13,368 nucleotides of DNA from Patescibacteria group bacterium UBA6130. Lineage in GTDB: Bacteria > Patescibacteriota > Microgenomatia > UBA12405 > UBA6130. The DNA lies in the NCBI GenBank assembly GCA_002428285.1, contig DIVO01000031.1, positions 1 through 13,368 of the forward strand. The letters are read 5' to 3'. The notes beneath the pieces were generated by a model, which saw only the letters and a program-made list of their open reading frames with translations, had not been told where the DNA came from and searched no databases. Positions within the stretch are counted from its first letter, which is position 1; every line of letters begins with the position of its first letter. Of this stretch, positions 1-7,132 are shown in pieces. The position numbers and the translations under genes were made by a program.

Positions 1-1
1 T

Positions 2-52
2 ATGCTAAAAATCTTTAATCTGAGGAAGGAACCACAACCAACTCACAAATGA
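2..52 (+). CDS. 3' end of an unidentified upstream gene (partial)
   Basis: Only the last 16 codons lie in the window, in the one forward frame that stays open from the left edge; the other two forward frames stop by position 18. It ends at TGA (50-52), overlapping the ATG (49-51) of the secretion ATPase in an ATGA junction typical of translationally coupled operon genes. The visible tail is basic and polar (LRKEPQPTHK at its end), with no recognisable domain. Neighbouring T4SS genes in related genomes make another secretion-system component plausible, but the fragment is too short to say. The first codon seen is ATG, but there is no reason to take it as the start. Confidence 0.45.
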   Translation: MLKIFNLRKEPQPTHK

Positions 53-2391
53 ACACTATCCAAGCCAATATTGTTAACCAACTTCTTTACTATCTATCTA
101 TAATTATTATTTTCCTAGTGGGCTTATTGATCTTGGGTCTAATCGCCTTTGCTTTAATTACCTGGTACAGATGGAGAAACCGAGAAGAAGAATCTTTAAA
201 ATCTGCTGTATTTGAAGCTAGAGTTCCAAGAGATAATGAAATTAAGATTGATGCGATGGAACAAGTTTTCGCCTCTTTAGCCTCACTTTATTCGGGAGGG
301 AGATTATCTTTTCTAAAACACCAACCTCAAATATCTTTCGAAATCGTAGGTCGTCCTGAAGACATTAGGTTTTATATCGTCTGTCCTCAAAACCTCAAAG
401 ATCTTGTAAGTCGTCAAGTTTATTCTGCCTATCCCTCCGCTGAACTTGAGGAGGTTGAGGATTACAACGTTTATCCACAGGAGGGTAAAGTTGCCTATGC
501 TTGGCTAGAAAATAAAAAAGAAAATTTCAAGCCAATAAAGACATATAAGGAATTAAGCATTGATCCTCTTTCCTCTATTACCTCAACCATGGCCAAACTA
601 AAAGAAAATGAAGCAGCCATAGTGCAACTACTCATTGCTCCAACAAATTCTGACTGGCAATCAGCCGGAAAATCTTATATATCTTCAACGAAAAAATCTG
701 AGTCTGACCCGGAAAAAGCTAATTTTAAAGTTAGCGCCCAATCCTTTGAAGCTATAGAAAATAAGGTTTCTAAGCCCGGATTCGTTACCTCCATCAAAAT
801 TGTGGCTATTGCACCCACTATGCCGGAGGCTAAATCGCATCTTTCTAATCTAAAAACAGCTTTTGCCCAATTTTCTTCCAGTCTAAACAGCTTTTCTTCC
901 CGCAAAATCAGATTCAAACATTGGTTTATGGTAGATTTCATCTACCGTTATCAGCCGATTTTCTGGGGTTTTAACAACATCAAAACTATTCTCAACTGTG
1001 AGGAACTGGCAAGTATTTTTCATTTGCCAAATCAAATGATTGAAACTCCTGGGATTAACTGGTTAAAAGCCAAAAGAGCGGCAGCATCTAATGAAATTCC
1101 TAATGAAGGACTTTTCCTTGGTAAAAATCAATATAGAGGCAGCGTAAAAAATATTTATTTAAAACACGAAGACAGAAGAAGACACTTATATATAGTAGGT
1201 AAAACCGGTGTAGGAAAAACTGAATTACTTCGAGACTTAATTTTACAAGACATCCGGGCTGGTAAAGGAGTATGTCTAATCGATCCACATGACTTGGCTG
1301 AAGATATATTGGAGTTTATTCCTCCAGAGCGCGCTGAAGATGTTATCTATTTTGATCCGTCTAATGTTGACCGACCAATGGGATTAAATTTATTAGAGGC
1401 AGAAAACGAAGATCAAAAACACTTTGTGACCAACTCGGTTATTAATTTAATGTATAAGCTTTATGATCCATATAAAACCGGTATTGTCGGTCCACGATTT
1501 GAACACGCCATAAGAAACGCCATGTTGACAGTTATGAGTGAGCCTGGAAATACCTTTTTAGAAGTTGTCAGATGTCTTACCGATGACAATTACGTCAGGG
1601 AAATGCTTCCAAAAATTCAGGACAGGGTTGTTAAAAGATATTGGACCGATCAAATTGCCAAAACCTCAGACTTCCATAAATCAGAAACGCTTGACTATAT
1701 CGTTTCCAAATTTGGACCCTTTGTTTACAATCGGATGATAAGAAATATTATTGCTCAATCAAAATCCTCTTTTGACTTTAGAAAAGCTATGGATGAGAAA
1801 AAAATTCTTATTATCAATTTGGCAAAAGGAAAGATTGGAGAAGAAAACTCGGCCTTTTTGGGTCTAATATTAATACCTCGGCTATTAATGGCGGCCATGA
1901 GCAGACAAGACTTACCCGAAAGAGAAAGGGTTGATTTTTATCTATACGTGGACGAATTCCAAAATTTCGCCACCCCAGACTTTGCTCAAATCTTGTCTGA
2001 AGCTAGAAAATACAGATTAAATCTAAATGTCGCAAATCAGTTTATTTCTCAGATGGAAGAGGAGATAAAGAATGCCGTTTTTGGCAATGTGGGAACCATC
2101 ATTGCTTTTAGAACAGGAGTTAATGACGCAAATTATTTATCCCGAGAATTCCAACCCACATTCAGCGAACAGGACTTAATGAATGTTGAAAGATATCATA
2201 CTTATGTAAAAACTGTTTTGGACAATGAGCCTGTACCCCCATTTTCCATGGACCTGACAAAAAACATTGAGGAGGAAGACAAGCTAAGAAACCCTGAGGT
2301 AGCAAAAATGATTAAACAATTAAGCGCTGCCAAATACGGAAGGGATAGAGCCGAAGTCGAAGAGGAAATTAATCAAAGGTCAAATTTATAA
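49..2391 (+). CDS. Type IV secretion/conjugation ATPase (TraD/VirD4/VirB4-like), membrane anchored
   Basis: This 780-residue protein is predicted to be a hexameric inner-membrane motor that moves DNA or protein through a type IV secretion-like channel. One hydrophobic segment lies at about residues 13-38, followed by a basic RWRNR stop-transfer. A soluble domain of unassigned fold covers about 90-335. The RecA-like ATPase core has Walker A GKTGVGKT (384-391), Walker B YLYVDEFQNF with D635/E636, and the VANQ motif (661-664) typical of TraG/TraD C-terminal domains. The C-terminal 50 residues are charged and probably helical. The start is fixed by the ATGA overlap with the upstream frame and by the membrane helix beginning soon after; the purine-rich GAGGAAGGA (22-30) is too far upstream to be a normal ribosome site. 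The two T4SS-type pilins at 9153-10336 are plausible partners but lie on the other strand. Coupling protein versus VirB4-like ATPase cannot be settled by eye. Confidence 0.85.
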   Translation: MNTIQANIVNQLLYYLSIIIIFLVGLLILGLIAFALITWYRWRNREEESLKSAVFEARVPRDNEIKIDAMEQVFASLASLYSGGRLSFLKHQPQISFEIVGRPEDIRFYIVCPQNLKDLVSRQVYSAYPSAELEEVEDYNVYPQEGKVAYAWLENKKENFKPIKTYKELSIDPLSSITSTMAKLKENEAAIVQLLIAPTNSDWQSAGKSYISSTKKSESDPEKANFKVSAQSFEAIENKVSKPGFVTSIKIVAIAPTMPEAKSHLSNLKTAFAQFSSSLNSFSSRKIRFKHWFMVDFIYRYQPIFWGFNNIKTILNCEELASIFHLPNQMIETPGINWLKAKRAAASNEIPNEGLFLGKNQYRGSVKNIYLKHEDRRRHLYIVGKTGVGKTELLRDLILQDIRAGKGVCLIDPHDLAEDILEFIPPERAEDVIYFDPSNVDRPMGLNLLEAENEDQKHFVTNSVINLMYKLYDPYKTGIVGPRFEHAIRNAMLTVMSEPGNTFLEVVRCLTDDNYVREMLPKIQDRVVKRYWTDQIAKTSDFHKSETLDYIVSKFGPFVYNRMIRNIIAQSKSSFDFRKAMDEKKILIINLAKGKIGEENSAFLGLILIPRLLMAAMSRQDLPERERVDFYLYVDEFQNFATPDFAQILSEARKYRLNLNVANQFISQMEEEIKNAVFGNVGTIIAFRTGVNDANYLSREFQPTFSEQDLMNVERYHTYVKTVLDNEPVPPFSMDLTKNIEEEDKLRNPEVAKMIKQLSAAKYGRDRAEVEEEINQRSNL

Positions 2392-2406
2392 ACTTTACAA
2401 ACAAAC

Positions 2407-3288
2407 TTAAAGCTCAACCAACCTAAAACCACGAACAGATTCTTTCTGTTTATTCACCATTTGCAAATATTTTTCTGTAGTAGATATCCTTTTGTGACCA
2501 ACAATTCTCGAAACAACCTCTAAAGGAACACCTGCTTCAAGCTGCTGAACAATAAAAGTGTTTCTCAGATCATTTACCTTGGCATCTTCAATTCCAGCTT
2601 TTTGAAAAGCTCTATTGATAGATGATCTTATATTCCTTACCAAAAGTGGTCTTCCTGTTTTGGTAACAAATAAATAGTCTGTTTTAACTTCAGGTCGAGC
2701 AGATAGATAATCGTTTAAAGCTGCTTTGGCAGCGGGATTTATAGGAACTTTTCTTTCAGAATGAGATTCTTGGGCTCTTATTACCACCGTATTGTCTTGA
2801 ATATCTGCAAGCCTCAAATTAGCAACCTCGCTAATCCTTAATCCGGCCTGTAGTATCAACTCAATGATGGCAAGAGTTCTGGAATCTGACCGACAAACAT
2901 CTCTTAAAGCCCTGTATTCTAATGGCTTTAAAAATCTTGGTTCACTGGTCTCAATTTTAGGATGGGACACTTCTCTGGCGGGATCTTTGGTAATAACACC
3001 TTCCTGAGACAAAAACTTAAAAAAACTTTTTATTGAATTTAATTTTCTTGAAATGGATTTAGCCGTATACTTCTCATCCTGGAGCCTCTTTTTAAACTGC
3101 TCCAAATGATCAGATTCGGCTTCAGAAATATTTCCTACTCCTTGCTCTAATAAGAAACTTTCCAACTGACTCAGGTCTCCATCGTATGCTATGATAGTGT
3201 TAGAAGACCGGTTGTTGTTTTCTAAATTCTTTATGAAAAGCTCTCGAGCCTTTTGTAAGGAAAGTAAGGAGTTATCGTTTTCGTTCAT
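2407..3288 (-). CDS. Xer-like tyrosine recombinase with altered active site
   Basis: The 293-residue length and two-domain layout match XerC/XerD: an N-terminal SAM-like core-binding domain (about 10-100) and a C-terminal catalytic domain (about 118-290). Conserved elements seen are Arg I in GLRISE (R151), Arg II in NDLR (R242), His in VGH (H265) and the nucleophile in TTEKY (Y274). Two usual catalytic residues are missing. The His of HxxR is Asn239, and the beta-hairpin segment AQESHSERKVP (172-182) has no Lys where the family has GKGxKER, though K180 lies nearby. Family members resolve chromosome dimers at dif or integrate mobile DNA; with no integration features nearby, a housekeeping Xer role is the default. 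It converges on the ATPase gene (15 bp between stops) and diverges from the FtsB-like gene (15 bp between starts). Activity is uncertain. Confidence 0.85.
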   Translation of the reverse strand: MNENDNSLLSLQKARELFIKNLENNNRSSNTIIAYDGDLSQLESFLLEQGVGNISEAESDHLEQFKKRLQDEKYTAKSISRKLNSIKSFFKFLSQEGVITKDPAREVSHPKIETSEPRFLKPLEYRALRDVCRSDSRTLAIIELILQAGLRISEVANLRLADIQDNTVVIRAQESHSERKVPINPAAKAALNDYLSARPEVKTDYLFVTKTGRPLLVRNIRSSINRAFQKAGIEDAKVNDLRNTFIVQQLEAGVPLEVVSRIVGHKRISTTEKYLQMVNKQKESVRGFRLVEL

Positions 3289-3303
3289 CTAGCTTATAGT
3301 ATC

Positions 3304-3675
3304 ATGAATAAAAAAATATCGCAAGATCTCTTTAAAAAAAATATAGACTTGATAATTATTATTATCGGACTATTGATTTTTGCCAGTAATGTTAATCGTT
3401 TTCTTCATTGGCAAAGGCTTAAAGGACAAGAAACCGAACTAAGAACTCAAGTTTATCAAGGTCAACAGGAAGAAAATAGGCTTTCTCAGTTATTGGAATA
3501 TTCTTCAACAAATGAATTTATCCGATCGGAATTAAGAAGGAAATTGGGCTTAGGGCAAGAAAACGAGGTAATTGTATCTCTACCCGACCTACCCCATGTT
3601 GAAGTGACTAATACAAGTCAAAAAGAAGAACAAATACCCAATCCCCTAGCATGGTATAGGTTGTTTTTTAATTAA
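3304..3675 (+). CDS. Septum formation initiator family protein (FtsB/DivIC-like)
   Basis: This small bitopic protein of 123 residues belongs by pattern to the FtsB/DivIC family, whose members join the divisome through a membrane helix and coiled coil. A basic N-terminus (MNKKISQDLFKKN) precedes a transmembrane helix at about 14-30. A coiled-coil-like stretch runs over about 34-66. The family's signature C-terminal block is FIRSELRRKLGLGQENEVI (72-90) followed by VSLP, matching the usual AREKLGLxxPGE-type pattern. A proline-containing tail follows. The ATG lies only 15 bp from the divergent recombinase start and has no Shine-Dalgarno. Its last codons and stop fall inside the first copy of a 36-bp-period direct repeat. 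The FtsL and FtsQ partners are not in the window. FtsB and DivIC cannot be separated from sequence alone. Confidence 0.8.
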   Translation: MNKKISQDLFKKNIDLIIIIIGLLIFASNVNRFLHWQRLKGQETELRTQVYQGQQEENRLSQLLEYSSTNEFIRSELRRKLGLGQENEVIVSLPDLPHVEVTNTSQKEEQIPNPLAWYRLFFN

Positions 3676-3691
3676 CCAAATCTAACTGAAC
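3659..3691 (+). repeat. Direct repeat copy 1, spanning the stop codon of the FtsB-like gene
   Basis: This is the first of two 33-bp copies with 30 identical positions and a 36-bp period. It begins GGTTGTTTTTTAATTAACC and contains the TAA stop (3673-3675) of the FtsB-like gene, so part of the repeat is coding. Each copy holds the palindrome TTAATTAA and a GGTT/AACC inverted pair. Confidence 0.85.
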
Positions 3692-3694
3692 ATT

Positions 3695-3727
3695 GGTTGT
3701 TTATTAATTAACCAAATCTAATAGAAC
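3695..3727 (+). repeat. Direct repeat copy 2, downstream of the FtsB-like gene
   Basis: This second copy differs from the first at three positions. Because the period is 36 bp (12 codons), its TAA (3709-3711) lies in the same frame as the gene's stop, as expected from an in-frame tandem duplication of the gene end. The rest of the 3676-3776 gap shows only the weak hairpin at 3755-3775. Confidence 0.85.
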
Positions 3728-3754
3728 TACATTGTCCGTAATTAGCTGTTTTGT

Positions 3755-3775
3755 CTTGATTACTTAGGAATCAGG
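3755..3775 (+). other. Possible hairpin between the FtsB-like gene and the tRNA promoter
   Basis: CTTGATT and AATCAGG can pair over 7 bp (one G-T) around a 7-nt loop. No T-run follows, so it is not a convincing intrinsic terminator. It sits just upstream of the tRNA -35 box and may be coincidental. Confidence 0.25.
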
Positions 3776-3776
3776 C

Positions 3777-3805
3777 TTGTAAAGAAATGACCGAGAAGTT
3801 ATAAT
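3777..3805 (+). promoter_or_regulatory. Sigma70-type promoter of the tRNA pair
   Basis: The -35 box is TTGTAA (3777-3782, 4 of 6 to TTGACA). A 17-bp spacer leads to a perfect -10 TATAAT (3800-3805). Transcription is expected to begin near 3812, about six bases before the first tRNA, so it probably drives both tRNAs. Confidence 0.8.
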
Positions 3806-3817
3806 ATAAATCATATG

Positions 3818-3890
3818 TGCGGGGTAGTGTACGGCTGCATAGGAGACCCATAATCTCCTGGACTAGGTTCAACTCCTGGCCCCGCAACCA
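3818..3890 (+). tRNA. tRNA with CAT anticodon (Met, or possibly Ile2)
   Basis: A full cloverleaf can be drawn: acceptor TGCGGGG/CCCCGCA, D stem GTGT/GCAT with a short 6-nt loop and non-canonical G-T pairs, anticodon stem GGAGA/TCTCC with loop CCCATAA, a 4-nt variable loop, T stem CTAGG/CCTGG with loop TTCAACT, discriminator A and an encoded CCA (3888-3890). The anticodon is CAT. Base 33 is C instead of the nearly invariant T. The T1-A72 end and the CCCCGCAACCA 3' end recall bacterial initiators, but the three G-C pairs of the initiator anticodon stem are absent. Elongator Met, initiator Met and lysidine-modified Ile2 cannot be told apart here. A strong promoter lies just upstream. Confidence 0.85.
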
Positions 3891-3894
3891 ATTT

Positions 3895-3968
3895 GCCAGT
3901 GTAGCTCAGTTGGTTAGAGCATGGGAATCATAACCCCAAGGCCGGCGGTTCGATCCCGCCCGCTGGCA
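3895..3968 (+). tRNA. tRNA with CAT anticodon (probably Met)
   Basis: The cloverleaf has acceptor GCCAGTG/CGCTGGC, D stem GCTC/GAGC with a standard AGTTGGTTA loop, anticodon stem TGGGA/CCCCA with loop ATCATAA, variable loop AGGCC, T stem GGCGG/CCGCC with loop TTCGATC, and discriminator A. The anticodon is CAT with the normal T33. The closing pair of the anticodon stem (31-39) is an A-C mismatch. CCA is not encoded (ACT follows), unlike the tRNA four bases upstream, so it needs a CCA-adding enzyme. The closed G1-C72 pair argues against an initiator, although GGG/CCC is present in the anticodon stem. Confidence 0.9.
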
Positions 3969-3997
3969 CTCAAATTGACAAACTTCTTTCCGCCTTA

Positions 3998-6900
3998 CTA
4001 ATTACTTTTCATTAACTCTAAAGCAAACAACGTATCCTCGTTAAGATTCTTGTTAAAAACTACCCCACCAGCTGTTACTGTAGCTACTGGCTCAACTTGT
4101 GTTGGGGCGAAATTATCAGGAAAAGATAAATACAAAGTCACAGGAGTAGATCCAAACCCAGGCTGTTTTTGCCAATAGGAAATCCACCTTAAATTGTCAC
4201 CAAAAGAAATAGATTGGCTGTATTCAAATTTTACTGTTAGCCTTGAGTTGATTGGAACGTTAACTAAAAAACCAACAGACTGTTTGTTGCTTATCTTTTC
4301 AAAATCAACGTCTTCCATACTAACTTCCTTCTGCACCAAATCGCCCCCAACGGTATAAATCTTGTTTACTTTATAATCTTCAGGAATAAGAATTCTTAAA
4401 TAATTTTTGTAGTCTCCCGATGGCCAGTCGTGACTTTTGGAAATATTTTCATATTTGATACTAAGCTCGTGAAAAGAAACACTGTTCTCAAAATAAACTT
4501 TTCTTTCAATTGCCCTATTAAGAAAATAATTGGCCTTATTAACCCCAACATTTGCCTCAGAAATGTAAAGATAATCGGCAATCGTATCCGGGGTGGCCGG
4601 ATTAAACTGCCTTATAGCTCCACTCCAATTCTGCTGAGTGGCAAGTGTGTTTAAATACTCGCTCTCAAACCAAAGCAAAGCTTCTTTCTCTCTAAAACTT
4701 TTTAATATTGACATCGCTAATTGAGTTTTTTGGTAATTTCCCTGCTGGAGGTTGATAAGCATCTGATCAAAAAGTTCACCTAAAAAATCTTGTTTTTGGG
4801 TAGACCCAGGGAAAAAATTCTTTTCTGAATAACTCTCAGCCTTAGCAAACAGATTGTCAGCACTGACGGTCTCATTGAAACCCGGAAGATGAACCTCTCC
4901 AATAGATGCCAGTAAATTTTTTGCAGCTTCTAAAGTAACTCCAATAACACCATCTACCATTACTCCTGTCTCTTTTTCAAAAAACCAACTAGCATTCCTG
5001 CCATTAAGCTGAAAATCCGGACTCCAATTGGAATCGCGAAGATACCAGCCATCTACGTCAATGTTTTGGGCTATCACATCCGGAGGATCTACATGGCCTT
5101 CAAGCTGACCATCAGCCGTATAAACATCATTGACGTCATAATCGACCATCCTGCCTTTTTCTAAAGTCAAAACCGCATAAGAGCCAATGAACCCTCCTCC
5201 TGGTCGAAGCTCAGCACTGTTTTGCAATAAAACCAAAAATTGCATTTTTTTTTGACTCATCATAAAGCTCAGCAGTTCAAGACTTGGATAAATATCATTC
5301 AAACTCTGTTGATAATCATCAAAAAGCTTTTTGTACTCCTGAATCCTCACCTGCACAAAGTTAGGTAAACTTCTGTAAGATTCGTCAAAACTGGTTCTCG
5401 CTAGAGAAAATTCGCTCATCAGTCTCTCGCTTTTGGTTTTCAGCTCTTGCAGGGCAGTATCATTCTCCTGATTTCCTCCCATAAGGTAAGTTGAAAGATC
5501 CTGACTAATTTCCGACCAAGAAGAGGCGGTTGAAGCAAGCCAAGAAGTTTTTTCAATAGTATTTAACCAAGCCAAAAAATCATCCTGTCTGCCGAGAAAA
5601 AAAATAGGATATTTTAGATAAGAAATGGCATTTTTCCCCTTAGATGCAGAAACCTGAGATTTTATAGCATAGTCTGACGCTTGAGAATAATTTTGACTGT
5701 CTATTAATGAAAGACTCTTCTTAAGGTTGTTTGCACCTGAATAAAGATTGGCAAAAACATAAAATAAGGGCATAAAAAACAATAGAATTAGTGCGGGGAT
5801 CGGAAACCACCAATGCCTCCATGATTTTCCCCTATCAATTTCTACTTGTTTATCTTTCAAATCTAAAAGTCTCCCCAACTTAAACCTGTTTAGAAAGCCT
5901 ATTGTCTTTGACTCTTTGGTTAAATCAAGCTTAACTTCTGGCACCGGTAGTTTTTCTTCGTAATTCGCTCTTGGTTTCTGCTCAATTTCTGGCTTTTTGG
6001 AAACTGGAGGAGAAAAAGTAATTTCCTGGTCTATATCCTCTTCAACTATAACCTGGAATTGATCATTATCTTCTAATTCCTGTTTTTTCTCAGTTTTTAC
6101 CCTTGAACCCTTTTTACCGATCATTATGGGTTTCTCTTTGTTGGAAATAGGATTAATTGACTCATCAGCCTGAACCGATTTCATAACAGACTCCATCGGA
6201 TTATCAAACACATCTTCAGTAATTTGTTGAGATTTCTTTTTTTTAGTCTTTTTAGATTTTTCCGTCAAGGGTTTAATTTCGCCCTTATCCAGCTTTTGAA
6301 ATAAATACTGAACAGTATTGCTAATTCCTTCTTCATATCCGGTTTTAGGTCTCCATTCCAACTCTTTTTGAGTTTCGGTAATCTTCTCATAGCTTAGGTA
6401 TCCGGATAAGTCTATACTGTCGGGATAATAATCTTTTTCTGTAACCTGTGCTTCTTTTGCCAATCTCTTCCAAAAAGCTCCTATCAGTATCGGCTCTGAA
6501 GCAATAATAAAAGTTTTATCTGAAACAATGGGAGAAAGAAGGGCTAAAAACAACCCCTGAGAAGCATCTTGAGTATATATAGGATAAATTTGCTTATCGT
6601 CCTCAATCTCTTTGGGAAGTTTATTGAAAACTGCTGATAAAAATAGCTTTTGCAGTTGGGAAGGAGCCTTTAAATTTTTCAATGGACCATAAATGTGACC
6701 AATTTGTGCCAACCTCCAATCAATCCTTTTTGATTTTAAATCACTTTCGCATTGTTCAATATTCTCATTGGGCTGGATAACACGTAACATCCTAATGTTA
6801 TATTTTTCTGCTAGTTTTATACCCTGATCGCCTTCAAAATCCACTATATAATCGGGGTCCTTCTGTTCTAAAACCTCAGACCAACCTTCATAATCACAAA

Positions 6901-7084
6901 TATATATTGGATCGCTGGCAATATCTTTAATGGCATCAGGGTCAGAAGCAACCGCCAATACACTTAGCCCCTCACCCGTAAGTCTTCGGATCAAGCTAGG
7001 AGCTCCGGCAAAATCAGCTCCAAAAACCACGACTAAGGGTAAATCAGAAATAACATTCAGTTTGAAAGATTGTTTATCGGGCAT
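3998..7084 (-). CDS. DUF4012 protein with N-terminal degenerate epimerase-like domain
   Basis: A 1028-residue fusion. Residues about 17-262 resemble a shortened NAD-dependent sugar epimerase (extended SDR): a Rossmann-like beta-alpha-beta start with VVVFGADFAG (18-27), an RLAQIGHIYGP block (124-134) like the family's R..nvyGP motif, and a C-terminal ELEWRPKTGYEEGI (241-254). The normal GxxGxxG is reduced and no YxxxK pair is visible, so it is probably not an active enzyme. A charged, Lys-rich linker (about 265-420) leads to one transmembrane helix (about 426-447). The rest should be outside: a helical region (450-612), then the DUF4012 core starting at LVLLQNSAELRPGGGFIGSY (617-636), which is the most recognisable block. 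The function of DUF4012 is not established; genes for polysaccharide synthesis lie beside it here. The start is supported by a promoter whose -10 lies 6 nt upstream; there is no Shine-Dalgarno. It ends in TAG. Confidence 0.8.
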   Translation of the reverse strand: MPDKQSFKLNVISDLPLVVVFGADFAGAPSLIRRLTGEGLSVLAVASDPDAIKDIASDPIYICDYEGWSEVLEQKDPDYIVDFEGDQGIKLAEKYNIRMLRVIQPNENIEQCESDLKSKRIDWRLAQIGHIYGPLKNLKAPSQLQKLFLSAVFNKLPKEIEDDKQIYPIYTQDASQGLFLALLSPIVSDKTFIIASEPILIGAFWKRLAKEAQVTEKDYYPDSIDLSGYLSYEKITETQKELEWRPKTGYEEGISNTVQYLFQKLDKGEIKPLTEKSKKTKKKKSQQITEDVFDNPMESVMKSVQADESINPISNKEKPIMIGKKGSRVKTEKKQELEDNDQFQVIVEEDIDQEITFSPPVSKKPEIEQKPRANYEEKLPVPEVKLDLTKESKTIGFLNRFKLGRLLDLKDKQVEIDRGKSWRHWWFPIPALILLFFMPLFYVFANLYSGANNLKKSLSLIDSQNYSQASDYAIKSQVSASKGKNAISYLKYPIFFLGRQDDFLAWLNTIEKTSWLASTASSWSEISQDLSTYLMGGNQENDTALQELKTKSERLMSEFSLARTSFDESYRSLPNFVQVRIQEYKKLFDDYQQSLNDIYPSLELLSFMMSQKKMQFLVLLQNSAELRPGGGFIGSYAVLTLEKGRMVDYDVNDVYTADGQLEGHVDPPDVIAQNIDVDGWYLRDSNWSPDFQLNGRNASWFFEKETGVMVDGVIGVTLEAAKNLLASIGEVHLPGFNETVSADNLFAKAESYSEKNFFPGSTQKQDFLGELFDQMLINLQQGNYQKTQLAMSILKSFREKEALLWFESEYLNTLATQQNWSGAIRQFNPATPDTIADYLYISEANVGVNKANYFLNRAIERKVYFENSVSFHELSIKYENISKSHDWPSGDYKNYLRILIPEDYKVNKIYTVGGDLVQKEVSMEDVDFEKISNKQSVGFLVNVPINSRLTVKFEYSQSISFGDNLRWISYWQKQPGFGSTPVTLYLSFPDNFAPTQVEPVATVTAGGVVFNKNLNEDTLFALELMKSN

Positions 7085-7090
7085 CTGACT

Positions 7091-7120
7091 ATTGTAACTA
7101 AACTAGGTGCTGCCTGGCAA
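7091..7120 (-). promoter_or_regulatory. Promoter of the DUF4012 gene, placed for a leaderless transcript
   Basis: On the minus strand, -35 TTGCCA (7115-7120, 5 of 6) and -10 TACAAT (7091-7096, 5 of 6) are separated by 18 bp. Six bases separate the -10 from the ATG, so the expected start is the A of ATG. It lies in the 48-bp gap after the glycosyltransferase stop, making the DUF4012 gene its own transcription unit. Confidence 0.65.
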
Positions 7121-7132
7121 GATGCATATCTA

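Noticed and set aside
22..30. GAGGAAGGA as the ribosome binding site of the secretion ATPase
   Set aside because: It ends 18 bases before the ATG, beyond normal Shine-Dalgarno spacing; coupling through the ATGA overlap is more likely.
675..1288. Reverse-strand open frames of 88 and 62 codons inside the secretion ATPase gene
   Set aside because: They lie wholly within a gene with clear Walker motifs and show no recognisable domain of their own, so they are antisense shadows.
2196..2224. TTATGTAAA resembling half of a Xer dif site, close to the recombinase gene
   Set aside because: No matching left arm at the right spacing is present and the sequence lies within the conserved coding end of the ATPase gene.
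2392..2406. Possible terminator between the convergent ATPase and recombinase genes
   Set aside because: The 15-bp gap has no GC-rich stem and no T-run; only weak AAAG/CTTT pairings are possible.
3659..3727. CRISPR-like array
   Set aside because: There are only two copies, separated by 3 bp with no spacer-sized unique sequence, and the first copy overlaps a coding end, so this is a tandem duplication.
4396..4654. Short open frames on both strands inside the DUF4012 gene
   Set aside because: They overlap a long continuous reading frame with family signatures and have no supporting motif or start context.
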